From positions 62,001 through 126,000 of the forward strand of contig NZ_JABMJG010000001.1 of the NCBI RefSeq assembly GCF_013376045.1: a stretch of 64,000 nt of DNA, written 5' to 3'. A program made the position numbers and the translations under genes. Under the pieces are notes generated by a model, which had not been told where the DNA came from, did no database searches, and was given only the letters and a program-made list of their open reading frames with translations. Shown here piece after piece: positions 33,667 through 41,975 of the stretch (the stretch's first letter is position 1; the number at the start of each line of letters is the position of its first letter). The stretch is from Variovorax sp. SG517. Lineage in GTDB: Bacteria > Pseudomonadota > Gammaproteobacteria > Burkholderiales > Burkholderiaceae_C.

Positions 33667-34383
33667 TCAGGAGGACGGCAGCCGGAACTTGTCCAGCGAC
33701 ATGCGCTGCCGCTCCTGCGCATCGAAGTTGTCCGGTGCCAGCCAGCGCTCGAAGGCCGTGCGCAGCGCCGGCCACTCGCCGTCGATGATCGAGAACCACG
33801 CCGTGTCGCGCGTGCGGCCCTTGTAGACCACGGCCTGGCGGAACAGCCCCTCGTACCTGAAGCCCAGCCGCAGCGCAGCGCGCTTGGAAGGCTCATTGAA
33901 GTTGTCGCACTTCCACTCGTAGCGGCGGTAGCCCAGCTCGTCGAAGGCGAGCTTCATCAGCAGGTACTGCGCCTCGGTGGACATCGGCGTGTTCTTCAGG
34001 AGCGGCGAGAAGTTGACGGTACCCACCTCGATGGCGCCGTTGGCGGGGTCGATGCGCATCAGCGCCAGCGAGCCGACCGCGCGGCCGCTTTGTTTGTCGA
34101 TCACGGCGAAGTGCAGCGGATCGGTGCTTTTCGAGATGCGCTCGATGTAGGCCTGGGTGCCGTCGGCATCGGCGGGACGCTCGACGCCGAGGTAGGTCCA
34201 GTCGCGTCCGTCGGGAGCCTGCGCGTAGGCGGCGTGCAGGTCGTCGGCGTGCCTGGCGGGGTCGATCGGTTCGAGCCTGCAGAAGCGGCCCTCGACGGCG
34301 CGGCGCGGCGGCTGGGGGCGCGGCGTCCATCCGGGCAGGTCGGGGCCGATGGATTGGCCGAACTCGTTTTGGCGGGCTGACAT
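33667..34383 (-). CDS. RimJ/RimL-type GNAT N-acetyltransferase
   Basis: 238 residues from ATG 34383. The pattern is that of the RimL-like acetyltransferase_3 group: FCRLEPIDPARHADDLHAAY near the start, AIEVGTVNFSPLLKNTPMSTEAQYLLMKLAFDELGYRRYEWKCD and NEPSKRAALRLGFRYEGLFRQAVVYKGRTRDTAWFSI. These enzymes acetylate N-termini or small molecules; the substrate here is unknown. Divergent from a MocR regulator, with three related GTGGCGCC-type sites in the gap, so the regulator may control this gene. Confidence 0.8.
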   Translation of the reverse strand: MSARQNEFGQSIGPDLPGWTPRPQPPRRAVEGRFCRLEPIDPARHADDLHAAYAQAPDGRDWTYLGVERPADADGTQAYIERISKSTDPLHFAVIDKQSGRAVGSLALMRIDPANGAIEVGTVNFSPLLKNTPMSTEAQYLLMKLAFDELGYRRYEWKCDNFNEPSKRAALRLGFRYEGLFRQAVVYKGRTRDTAWFSIIDGEWPALRTAFERWLAPDNFDAQERQRMSLDKFRLPSS

Positions 34384-34445
34384 CAGTGAAGCGCTTTCGT
34401 TGGATGGTGAACGGCGGTGCCGGAGATCGCTAAAGTACCCGCAAC

Positions 34446-34492
34446 GTGGCGCCACCAAAAGTGCCATGAAAGAGAGATTTCATGGTGCCACG
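34446..34492. promoter_or_regulatory. Candidate MocR operator cluster
   Basis: The 98-base divergent gap ends with GTGGCGCCAC (34446-34455), GTGCCAT (34461-34467) and GGTGCCACG (34484-34492), all versions of a GTGGCNCC core. CCATGAAA (34464-34471) is inverted as TTTCATGG (34478-34485), overlapping the MocR start codon. This fits autoregulation plus control of the divergent acetyltransferase. Confidence 0.45.
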
Positions 34493-35996
34493 ACCTGCCA
34501 AGCCTTCCGCTCCGTCCGCCCTTCTAGACGCTGCGCTCTCCCGAGCACCGGACGCCGCCCCGATGCAGCGCCAGCTGCACGACCGCCTCAAGGGCGCCAT
34601 CCTCGACGGCAGCCTCGCGCCCGGCAGCCGCCTGCCGGGCTCCCGCGCGCTGGCCGAGGCGCTCGGCGTCTCGCGCAACACGGTCACCGCGACCTACGAG
34701 CACCTGGCGGCCGAAGGCTACGTGCGACCCGACCGGCAGGGCACGCGCGTGACCGAGCTTTCATCGCCCGCGCCGTCGAAGCGCGAACGGACGAACGAGC
34801 ACACCGGCGGGCAGCCAGCCACGCCAGCCACCGCGCAGCGCCTCGCCAGGATCCTGCCGAGCGCCTCGCGTGCCGACATGGGCGCGGCGCTGCGCCCCGG
34901 CGTGCCCGCGCTGTCGCACTTTCCGCTGGCTGCATGGCGGCGTTCGCTCGACCGCGCGATCCGCGAAGGTGGCTCGGCGGCGCTAGGCTACGGCGATCCG
35001 CTGGGCGAGCCTGCGTTGCGCGCGGCCATCGCGCGGCACCTGTCGGTGGCGCGTGGCGTGCGCTGCGAGCCGCGGCAGGTCGTCATTGCCGAAGGCGCTC
35101 AGGAAGCCATCTCGCTGTGCGTTCGGCTGCTATCCAACCCCGGCGACACCGGCTGGGTCGAAGACCCCGGCTACCGCGGCGCGAAGGCCGCCATGCACGC
35201 GGGCGACATGCGCATCGTGCCCATGCGCGTGGATGCCGAGGGTCTCTGCGTGGACGGGCGCGATTGGCGGGAGCACCCGCCCCGGCTGGTCTACACCACC
35301 CCGTCGCACCAATACCCGATGGGCTCCGTTCTGAGCATCGCGCGCCGCCTGGAGCTCATTGCGCAGGCTCGCCGGCACGGCGCGTGGATCGTCGAGGACG
35401 ACTACGACAGCGAGTTCCGCCACACGGGCGAGCCCATCGTCGCGATGCAGGGGTTGGTGGACGACGCGCCCGTGCTCTACATCGGCTCCTTCAGCAAGAC
35501 GATGTTCCCGTCGCTGCGGCTCGGCTTCCTCGTGCTGCCCGAGCGGCTCGTGAACGCCGTGCGGACGCCGCTCGAAGAGATGCTGCGCGGCGGCCACCGC
35601 TACGAACAGCTCGCCATGGCCGACTTCATGGAAAGCGGCCAGTTCAGCCGGCACCTGGGCCGCATGCGCAGGCTGTACCGCGACCGGCAGCAGGCGCTGC
35701 GGCTCGCGCTGGGCAGGCACTTCGAGGTGCCGCACGGGATCGACGGCGGCCACTGCGGCATGCACCTCACGGTGCGCCTGCCGGAGCGCTTCGACGACCG
35801 GAAGATCGCTGCCGAGGCACTGCGCCGTCGCATCGCGCCCACGCCGCTGTCGGGCTTCGCGATGCAGCCCCTGCCGTCCATGCCGCCGTACAGCGGGCTG
35901 GTGCTGGGCTACGGCAACACGCCGGCCGAGCTTTTCGAGCCGCTGGTGAAGCGGCTGTCCCAGCTCGCCCGGGCAGCGGAACGCGGCAATGCCTAG
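34482..35996 (+). CDS. MocR-type regulator (GntR HTH + PLP aminotransferase fold)
   Basis: 504 residues. GntR HTH at ~28-95 (RQLHDRLKGAILDGSLAPGSRLPGSRALAEALGVSRNTVTATYEHL), then an Ala/Pro linker and a fold-I aminotransferase domain with YGDPLGEPALRAAIARHL, TPSHQYPMG, IVEDDYDSEF and the PLP lysine in IGSFSKTMFPSLRLGFL. Candidate target: the divergent acetyltransferase. Its last four bases overlap the convergent AraC gene. The exact ligand is unknown; PdxR-like and other MocR types cannot be told apart by eye. Confidence 0.85.
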   Translation: MVPRPAKPSAPSALLDAALSRAPDAAPMQRQLHDRLKGAILDGSLAPGSRLPGSRALAEALGVSRNTVTATYEHLAAEGYVRPDRQGTRVTELSSPAPSKRERTNEHTGGQPATPATAQRLARILPSASRADMGAALRPGVPALSHFPLAAWRRSLDRAIREGGSAALGYGDPLGEPALRAAIARHLSVARGVRCEPRQVVIAEGAQEAISLCVRLLSNPGDTGWVEDPGYRGAKAAMHAGDMRIVPMRVDAEGLCVDGRDWREHPPRLVYTTPSHQYPMGSVLSIARRLELIAQARRHGAWIVEDDYDSEFRHTGEPIVAMQGLVDDAPVLYIGSFSKTMFPSLRLGFLVLPERLVNAVRTPLEEMLRGGHRYEQLAMADFMESGQFSRHLGRMRRLYRDRQQALRLALGRHFEVPHGIDGGHCGMHLTVRLPERFDDRKIAAEALRRRIAPTPLSGFAMQPLPSMPPYSGLVLGYGNTPAELFEPLVKRLSQLARAAERGNA

Positions 35997-36910
35997 CCGC
36001 CCCTGCCCACCACGTGCTCGCGCCTGAAGTTGCGCGGCGTACTCCCCACCACCTGCCGGAAGCGCCGGTTGAAATACGCCTCATCGGCAAAGCCGCACTG
36101 GTGCGCGATCTCCCGCACCAGCAGCGAGGTGGACGCGAGCAGCTCCTTCGCGCGCTCGATGCGCCGCTCGGTCACGAGGTCGGTGAAGGTGCGGTCGGTT
36201 TCCTTGCGCAGCAGGTTGGCCAGGTAGTTGGGCGAAAGGAAGGCGGCGGCGGCCGCGTCGGTCAGCGACAGCGGCTTGTCGAGGTTGTCGCGCACGTAGC
36301 GCACCACGCGCTGCAGCGCGTCGCGCTGCGATGTCTTGCCGTCGTGCTGCAGCGAAAGCCGCATCAGCGCCTGCTCCTGCCGCATGCAGGCCAGGCCGAT
36401 GACCTGCTGCAGGATGCCCCGCATCGCCGTCTTGGCGCCGAAGCTGCGGCTCGCGTTCAGCGCATGCAGCTCGTCGAGCCAGCCGCGGATGCGCGCGAAG
36501 TCGGCCTCGTCGAAGGCGAAGTCGACGTACTCCTGGAACAGGAAGGGCGCGAGGTCGGGGTGCCGCGCGAGCGGTACGTCTTCCAGGTCGAGCGCGTCGA
36601 CGTCGAGCTCGGGCCACAGGAAGCGCTGGTCGAAGTTGACGATGCAGTACAGCGCGTCGGGCGGATGCGGAATCACGTGCACCCGGTACGGCAGCACGAA
36701 GCTCAGGTGCCGCGGCCCGAAGGGCCGCACCTCGCCGCCGATGGACTGCTGCGAGCTGCCCTCGATGCCGACCTGGATCTGGAAATACGCATGCCGGTGC
36801 GGCAGCGTGAGCTCGTTGCGCGCGCCCTGGAAGCGGATGTCGAAGTCGAGGTGGTCGGCACGCTCGTGCATGCCGTAGGTGCGGACGGACGTAGGTGTGG
36901 AGGGGCGCAT
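35993..36910 (-). CDS. AraC-family regulator with cupin sensor domain
   Basis: 305 residues from ATG 36910. The N-terminal cupin-like region has LPHRHAYFQIQVGIEG and FVLPYRVHVIPHPP; the C-terminal AraC domain has both HTHs (LSLTDAAAAAFLSPNYLANLLRKET; VREIAHQCGFADEAYFNRRFRQVVGSTPRNFR). It lies 110 bases downstream of the FAH hydrolase gene on the same strand. Target unknown; the FAH hydrolase is a guess from adjacency. Confidence 0.8.
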   Translation of the reverse strand: MRPSTPTSVRTYGMHERADHLDFDIRFQGARNELTLPHRHAYFQIQVGIEGSSQQSIGGEVRPFGPRHLSFVLPYRVHVIPHPPDALYCIVNFDQRFLWPELDVDALDLEDVPLARHPDLAPFLFQEYVDFAFDEADFARIRGWLDELHALNASRSFGAKTAMRGILQQVIGLACMRQEQALMRLSLQHDGKTSQRDALQRVVRYVRDNLDKPLSLTDAAAAAFLSPNYLANLLRKETDRTFTDLVTERRIERAKELLASTSLLVREIAHQCGFADEAYFNRRFRQVVGSTPRNFRREHVVGRGG

Positions 36911-37020
36911 CGGGGCAGGCGTCTTCGTCTTTCGCCTGCGAGGGTACGCCAACTTGCGGGCCGGCGAACCGCCCGCGCCCGCCAGGCGCGGAGGGCGCGG
37001 TGGGGGCGCGGCCTTCAGGC

Positions 37021-37710
37021 TCAGACGACCGCGACTTCGAGCACGCCGACGCCCGCCACGCTGCCGCGCATGCGGTCGCCGCGCTGCACCGCCGCCACGC
37101 CGGCCGGGGTGCCGGTGAAGATCAGGTCGCCGGGCTGCAGCGTGAACAGGGTCGAGAGGTAGGCGATGGTGTCGGGCACGTTCCAGATCATGTCGGCGAG
37201 GTCGCCCACCTGGCGCTGGGCGCCGTTCACATCGAGGCGGATCTCGCCCTTGGCCGGATGGCCGGCCTTGGCCACCGGCACCAGTTCGCCGCAGGGCGCC
37301 GAGCCGTCGAAGGCCTTGCCGGTGTCCCAGGGGCGGCCCATCTTCTTGGCTTCCGCCTGCAGGTCGCGGCGGGTCATGTCGAGGCCGACGGCATAGCCGT
37401 ACACGTGGCCGAGCGCGTCGGCTGCGGCGATGTTCGCGCCGCCGGTCTTGAGCGCGACCACCAGTTCGATCTCGTGGTGCACGTCGCTCGACAGCGCCGG
37501 ATAGGCGAACTCGCCGCCGTCGGCCACGATGGCGCTGGCAGGCTTCATGAAGAAGAACGGCGGCTCGCGGTCGGGGTTGTGACCCATCTCGCGGGCGTGC
37601 TCGGAGTAGTTGCGGCCCACGCAGAAGATGCGGTTGACCGGGAAGCGGGCCTGCTCGCCCTGGATGGGCAGCGAATGGACGGGAGCGGGGGAAATGGCAT
37701 AGGAAGTCAT
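37021..37710 (-). CDS. Fumarylacetoacetate hydrolase-family protein
   Basis: 229 residues, the length of compact FAH enzymes such as fumarylpyruvate hydrolase. Landmarks: RIFCVGRNYSEHAREMG, PFFFMKPASAIV, the metal-binding VHHEIELVVAL, YGYAVGLDMTRRDLQ and PGDLIFTGTPAGV. The reaction class is hydrolysis of a C-C bond in an acylpyruvate. It lies at the edge of the organosulfur cluster, 95 bases downstream of a solute-binding protein gene on the same strand; whether it belongs to that pathway is unclear. Confidence 0.85.
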   Translation of the reverse strand: MTSYAISPAPVHSLPIQGEQARFPVNRIFCVGRNYSEHAREMGHNPDREPPFFFMKPASAIVADGGEFAYPALSSDVHHEIELVVALKTGGANIAAADALGHVYGYAVGLDMTRRDLQAEAKKMGRPWDTGKAFDGSAPCGELVPVAKAGHPAKGEIRLDVNGAQRQVGDLADMIWNVPDTIAYLSTLFTLQPGDLIFTGTPAGVAAVQRGDRMRGSVAGVGVLEVAVV

Positions 37711-37805
37711 GCGACGACTCTAGCCAGCACAGCCCCGCGCCCCGGGGACGCAACTACGGGAGTCTTGGACTCAGCTACGGTCCGGCGCAGCGCTTGCGGT
37801 CTCAG

Positions 37806-38798
37806 TCAGCCGGCCACGCCGAAGCCGGTGTCGAAGGTGCCCTTCACGTCCAGCGGCTGCTTGATGAGCCCCACCTGCCGGTAGAAGTCGGCCGTGCCCT
37901 GCTGGTCGGCGATGACCTGCGCGTCGATGGCCACCCACTTCTGCTGGCGGCGCTCGAACTGCAGCTTCGCCGCCTCGGGCGGAATGCCGATGATGCGCGC
38001 CAGCGCAGCCGAATAGGCATCGACGTTGCGGTACGACCAGAGCTGCGCCTTCACCACGCGCTGCAGAAAGTCCTGCAGCACCGGTCGCTTGGCAGCAATG
38101 GCGCTGTCGGTGGCCGCGAGGTAGCTCAGCCCCGGCAGCAGCCCGCGCCCGCTGACGAGCACCCGCGCGTGCTTGCTGACCTCGGCCAGCGCGGTGTAGG
38201 GCTCCCAGGTGGCCCAGGCGTCGACCGAGCCCTGCGTGAGCGCGAGCTTGGCATCCGCCGGCGCCAGGAAGCGCAGGTTCACGTCCTCCGGCTTGAGGCC
38301 GGCCGACGTGATGGCCTTGAGCGTGACGTAGTGGCCGATGGAGCCGCGGTTGGTGGCCACGCTCTTGCCCTTGAGGTCGGCGGCGGTCTTCAGCGTCGAA
38401 TCGGGCCGCACGAGCACGGCCGTGCCGTAGGAGTCGGAACGGTTCGCACCGATGGCCTTCACGCGCGTGCCGGCTGCCAGAGCGAAGATCAGCGGTGCAT
38501 CGCCGATGGGGCCCGAATCGACCGCCGCGGCGTTGAGCGCCTCGGCCAGCGGCGCGGCGGCCGGGAACTCCGACCACTGGATGTCGTAGCCGAGCCCTTC
38601 CAGCCCGCCCGCCGCCTCGAGCAGCGCGCGCAGGCCGCCCTTCTGGTCGCCGGCCTTGAGCACCGGGCGGCCCTGCGCGTAAACCATGCCGGGCAATGCG
38701 ATCGAAGAAGCGACGGCAGCGGCGGCGGCCGTGCCTCGGGCGAGGAACTGACGACGGGAACTGTGGTTCATGCGGATGCGGCTTCTGTCCATGTTCAT
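37806..38798 (-). CDS. SsuA-like solute-binding protein
   Basis: 330 residues from ATG 38798, which overlaps the upstream stop as ATGA; ATG 38771 is an alternative and gives a cleaner signal (MNHSSRRQFLARGTAAAAAVASS…YA) with a twin-arginine-like start. Mature sequence: LKAGDQKGGLRALLEAAGGLEG, DSGPIGDAPLIFALAAG, ATNRGSIGHYVTLKA and VDAWATWEPYTAL, typical of sulfonate-binding proteins. It resembles the protein at 44330-45310 (GDQAGGLRSLFEA). No permease or ATPase lies in the cluster. Confidence 0.8.
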   Translation of the reverse strand: MNMDRSRIRMNHSSRRQFLARGTAAAAAVASSIALPGMVYAQGRPVLKAGDQKGGLRALLEAAGGLEGLGYDIQWSEFPAAAPLAEALNAAAVDSGPIGDAPLIFALAAGTRVKAIGANRSDSYGTAVLVRPDSTLKTAADLKGKSVATNRGSIGHYVTLKAITSAGLKPEDVNLRFLAPADAKLALTQGSVDAWATWEPYTALAEVSKHARVLVSGRGLLPGLSYLAATDSAIAAKRPVLQDFLQRVVKAQLWSYRNVDAYSAALARIIGIPPEAAKLQFERRQQKWVAIDAQVIADQQGTADFYRQVGLIKQPLDVKGTFDTGFGVAG

Positions 38799-39796
38799 GC
38801 CAGGGGATCGAAGGAGACGTGCTCGGCGAAGCGGACCGGGTCGGTGGTCTTCTTGAGCACGCCCACGCCGCGGAAATCGCGCGCATAGAACTCGACCTCG
38901 TCGCGCAGGTTGCGGCCCACCGGGTGGTGCTTGTGCGTGAGCGTGCCCAGCAGTGCGCGCAGGTCCTCCACCGCGACCTTGGGCGAGTACCTGGCGAAGA
39001 GCTTGGCCGACTCGTTCGGGTTCTCGGCCACGTAGTCCGAGGCCTGCACGATGGAGCGCACCAGCGAGGCGACGGTCGCCTTGTCCTTGCGCACCAGTTC
39101 GCCGCGCGCGCCGACGATGCAGCAGACCTTGTCCTTGTATTCGCCCGAGAGGTTGCTCGCCACCTCCACGAAGGCGCCCTGGTTGCGCTTCTCGATCAGG
39201 TAGATGTTGGGGTCGCCGTCGGCGATGGCCTGGATCTCGCCCTTCTTCACCGCGATGTCGAGCAGGTCGGCCGGGTACTGGCGCCAGACCACGTCCTTCT
39301 CGGCGTCGATGCCATTCTTCGCGAGCAGGATCGAGAAGAAGTTCTTGCCCGGGCTCGCGATGTCCGACACGCCGATGGTCTTGCCCTTCAGGCTCGCCAG
39401 GTCGGTGACGCCCGCGCTCTTCGCGCCCACCAGCCGCACGCAGCCGCCGTGCGAGCTGCCGACGATCTTCACGTCGAAGCCCGATTCGAGCGGCTTGAGC
39501 CAGCGGTGGATCATGCCCACGGCCGCATCCGCCTTGGCGGTGGCGAGCGACTCCAGCAGCTGGTCGGTGGAGCCCGTGTAGTTGATGAGGTCGACCTGCA
39601 GCCCGTTGCGTTCGAAGTAGCCGCGCTCCTGCGCCACCACCACTGGCGAGAGGCAGAAGGCCGTGGCGTTCCAGGCGAAGGTGAGCTTGCGGGACTGCTG
39701 CGAGAAGGCCTGCGAGGCGATCAGGCCGCCGGAGGCGACCACCGCGGCGGCGCCGCCGGCGCGCAGCAGCCTGCGGCGGGAGAGAGTTGCGTTCAT
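38795..39796 (-). CDS. NMT1/SsuA-type solute-binding protein
   Basis: 333 residues with a Tat-like signal (LSRRRLLRAGGAAAVVASGG). The mature part has RKLTFAWNATAFCLSPVVVAQERGYFERNGLQVDLI and KTIGVSDIASPGKNFFSILLAKNGID, the pattern of NMT1-like binding proteins used for sulfonates, nitrate or thiamine precursors. Its stop overlaps the next gene's ATG, so the two binding proteins are translationally coupled. It starts 16 bases after the aldolase gene stop. Ligand inferred only as an organosulfur compound. Confidence 0.75.
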   Translation of the reverse strand: MNATLSRRRLLRAGGAAAVVASGGLIASQAFSQQSRKLTFAWNATAFCLSPVVVAQERGYFERNGLQVDLINYTGSTDQLLESLATAKADAAVGMIHRWLKPLESGFDVKIVGSSHGGCVRLVGAKSAGVTDLASLKGKTIGVSDIASPGKNFFSILLAKNGIDAEKDVVWRQYPADLLDIAVKKGEIQAIADGDPNIYLIEKRNQGAFVEVASNLSGEYKDKVCCIVGARGELVRKDKATVASLVRSIVQASDYVAENPNESAKLFARYSPKVAVEDLRALLGTLTHKHHPVGRNLRDEVEFYARDFRGVGVLKKTTDPVRFAEHVSFDPLA

Positions 39797-39812
39797 CGTC
39801 GTGGGGTTCGGG

Positions 39813-40640
39813 TCAGAGAAGCAGTTCGGGCTCGGCCTCGACCAGGCCTTCGTAGAGGCTGTCGAAGGAATGGATGGCGCCTTCGGGCCCGCCGATCTGG
39901 CTGTGCGTGTGGCGCGCCGTCGCCTCGTCGATGGGCTGCGGCTTGCCCGCGGCCTCGGCCAGCAGTTGCGTGTGGCAGGCGTTGTCCAGCGCGATGTACC
40001 ACCAGGCGGCGGCCTCCACCGTGGGGCCGGCCGTCAGGATGCCGTGGTTCTTGAGGATGGCGCCCTTCCTGTCGCCCAGCGCCTGGGCGATGCGCTCGCC
40101 CTCGCTGGTGTCGACCACCATGCCGGTGAAGTCGTCGAACAGCGCCACGTCGTCGTGGAACACGCAGCTGTCCTGCGTGATGGTGTCGAGCTTGCGGCCC
40201 AGCGTCGACCAGGCCTTGCCGTAGGTCGAGTGCGTGTGGGCGGCGGCGATGATCTTCGGGTTGTGCTCGTGAATGGCCGCGTGGATCGCGAAGGCGGCCT
40301 TGTTGAGCGGCCTGTCGCCGATCACGGTCTCGCCCTTCGAGTTGACGAGCAGCAGGTCGGACACCTTGATGCGCGAGAAATGGATGCCCAGCGGATTGAC
40401 CCAGAAGTGGTCGGTCAGCTCCGGGTCGCGCGCCGTGATGTGGCCGGCCAGCCCCTGCGCAAAGCCGAAGCGCGCGAACAGGCGGAAGGCGCCCGCCAGG
40501 CGCTCCTGCCGGTGGCGGCGCTCGGCCTGGATGGTGGTGCGCGGCGGGACGGGGTCGAACCAGTACTTCTGCTGCGGGTTCGGGTTGAGCTTCAGCGGCT
40601 GCGAAGCCGCGTTGCGGTCGATGGAGAGAACTGCGCTCAT
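39813..40640 (-). CDS. Class II aldolase/adducin-family protein
   Basis: 275 residues. The zinc-site histidines appear as AAHTHSTYGKAW and the later ILKNHGILTAG; GLAGHITARDPE and DHFWVNPLGIHFSRI mark the N-terminal half. Members are fuculose-type aldolases, phosphate aldolases or decarboxylases acting on hydroxy-acid or sugar substrates. Placed between the flavin monooxygenase and two binding proteins, it may process the carbon skeleton left after desulfurisation; that is inference. Confidence 0.75.
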   Translation of the reverse strand: MSAVLSIDRNAASQPLKLNPNPQQKYWFDPVPPRTTIQAERRHRQERLAGAFRLFARFGFAQGLAGHITARDPELTDHFWVNPLGIHFSRIKVSDLLLVNSKGETVIGDRPLNKAAFAIHAAIHEHNPKIIAAAHTHSTYGKAWSTLGRKLDTITQDSCVFHDDVALFDDFTGMVVDTSEGERIAQALGDRKGAILKNHGILTAGPTVEAAAWWYIALDNACHTQLLAEAAGKPQPIDEATARHTHSQIGGPEGAIHSFDSLYEGLVEAEPELLL

Positions 40641-40667
40641 GGGGTTTCCTGGGTGTTCGGTTTTTTG

Positions 40668-40778
40668 CTCCTTCCCCCTCTGGGGGAAGGTTGGGATGGG
40701 GGCATGACGGCTTCAACTCCGTGACGGTGTTCAAGGCCGCCTGCCCCCACCCCTGCCCTCCCCCAGAGGGGGAGGGAG
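40668..40778. repeat. 37-bp imperfect inverted repeat element
   Basis: 40668-40704 and the reverse complement of 40742-40778 are near-identical GC-rich arms (CTCC-TCCCCCTCTGGGGGA… ending TGGGGGCA), separated by 37 bases. It occupies the gap between the flavin monooxygenase and aldolase genes. It looks like an interspersed element of the genome; it could also weaken or end transcription between the two genes. Confidence 0.6.
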
Positions 40779-40791
40779 TAATTCATTCAAG

Positions 40792-41919
40792 TCAGGCAGC
40801 TTTGCGGACCGAGGCGGCGCGCTGCGCCACCAGCTCCCGCGTGCGCGGAATCAGCTCGCGGCCGTAGTCCAGCGCGTCTTCCAGCGGATCGAAGCCGCGG
40901 ATCAGGAAGGTGGTGACGCCCAGGTCGTAGTAGTCGAGCAGCGCGTCGGCCACCTGCTCGGGCGTGCCAACCAGCGCGGTGCTGTTGGAGCGCCCGCCGA
41001 TCTCCTGCGCGACCGCGGTCCACAGCCGCTTGTCGAGCCGCGAGCCCTTCTCTGCCGCGGCCAGCAGCCGCTTGGCGCCTTCGCTCTGCTGCGGGCCGCC
41101 GCGGTTGTAGCCCTGCACCACGCGCAACCGCTTGGTCTCGGCCAGGATGTTCTCGGCGCGCGCCCATGCGGCCTCTTCGGTCTCCGCCAGGATCGGGCGA
41201 AACGACACCGAAAAGCGCACGCTGCGCCCGTGCTTGGCCGCCTCGGCGCGCACGCGCGTGGTCAGTTCGCGCGCCTGGTCGAGCGACTCGCCCCACAGCG
41301 CGTACACGTCGGCGTACTTGCCGGCCACCGGAATCGCAGCCTCCGATGCGCCGCCGAAGTACACGGGCACGTGCGGCTTGCCATTGCGCGTCTGCACCGG
41401 CTTGACTTCGGAGAACGCGTTCTGGAAGCGGTAGTGCGCGCCTTCATGGTCGAAGGGCTTCTCCGCCGTCCACACCTTGTGCAGCACCTCGAGGTACTCG
41501 TCGGTGCGGGCATAGCGCTGGTCGTGGTCGAGCCAGTCGCCGTCGCGGCGCTGTTCCTCGTCGGAGCCGCCGGAGATGTAGTGCACGCCGAGCCGGCCGC
41601 CGCTGAACTGGTCGAGCGAGGCGAACTGCCGCGCGGCCAGCGTGGGCGCGACGAAGCCGGGGCGGTGCGCGAGCATGAAGTGGATGCGCTCGGTGACCGA
41701 GGCCGCGTAGGCCACGGTGAGCGTGGCGTCGGGGCTGGTCGAGTGGTGCGGCACCAGCACGCGGTCGAAGCCCGCCGTCTCGTGGGCCTGCGCGAAGGCG
41801 CGCACGTAGTCGCGGTCGAGCGAGGGCCCCTTGGCCGCGTGGATCTCCGAGACCTTCTGGCCCTGGATCATGCCGATGAATTCGACGACGCCGTCTTGTT
41901 GCTGTGACTGCTGGCTCAT
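40792..41919 (-). CDS. LLM-class flavin-dependent monooxygenase, SsuD-like
   Basis: 375 residues. Luciferase-like landmarks of alkanesulfonate monooxygenases: TAGFDRVLVPHHSTSPD, IHFMLAHRPGFVAPTLAARQFASLDQFSGGRLGVHYISGGSDEEQRRDGDWLDHDQRYART, PVYFGGASEAAI, and the late GGRSNSTALVGTPEQVADALLDYYDLGVTTFLIRG. SsuD uses reduced FMN and O2 to release sulfite from sulfonates; sulfone- and ether-acting relatives exist. The reductase is not in the window. It starts 56 bases after the upstream binding-protein stop. Confidence 0.85.
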   Translation of the reverse strand: MSQQSQQQDGVVEFIGMIQGQKVSEIHAAKGPSLDRDYVRAFAQAHETAGFDRVLVPHHSTSPDATLTVAYAASVTERIHFMLAHRPGFVAPTLAARQFASLDQFSGGRLGVHYISGGSDEEQRRDGDWLDHDQRYARTDEYLEVLHKVWTAEKPFDHEGAHYRFQNAFSEVKPVQTRNGKPHVPVYFGGASEAAIPVAGKYADVYALWGESLDQARELTTRVRAEAAKHGRSVRFSVSFRPILAETEEAAWARAENILAETKRLRVVQGYNRGGPQQSEGAKRLLAAAEKGSRLDKRLWTAVAQEIGGRSNSTALVGTPEQVADALLDYYDLGVTTFLIRGFDPLEDALDYGRELIPRTRELVAQRAASVRKAA

Positions 41920-41975
41920 GGTGCTGTCCTTGTCTGTATCTGTTGGCGGGAGGTGGGTGTCAGGCTGTCAGGCTG

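Noticed and set aside
36895..37884. Plus-strand 329-codon frame over the FAH hydrolase region
   Set aside because: The opposite strand encodes a complete FAH protein with all conserved blocks; this frame has none.
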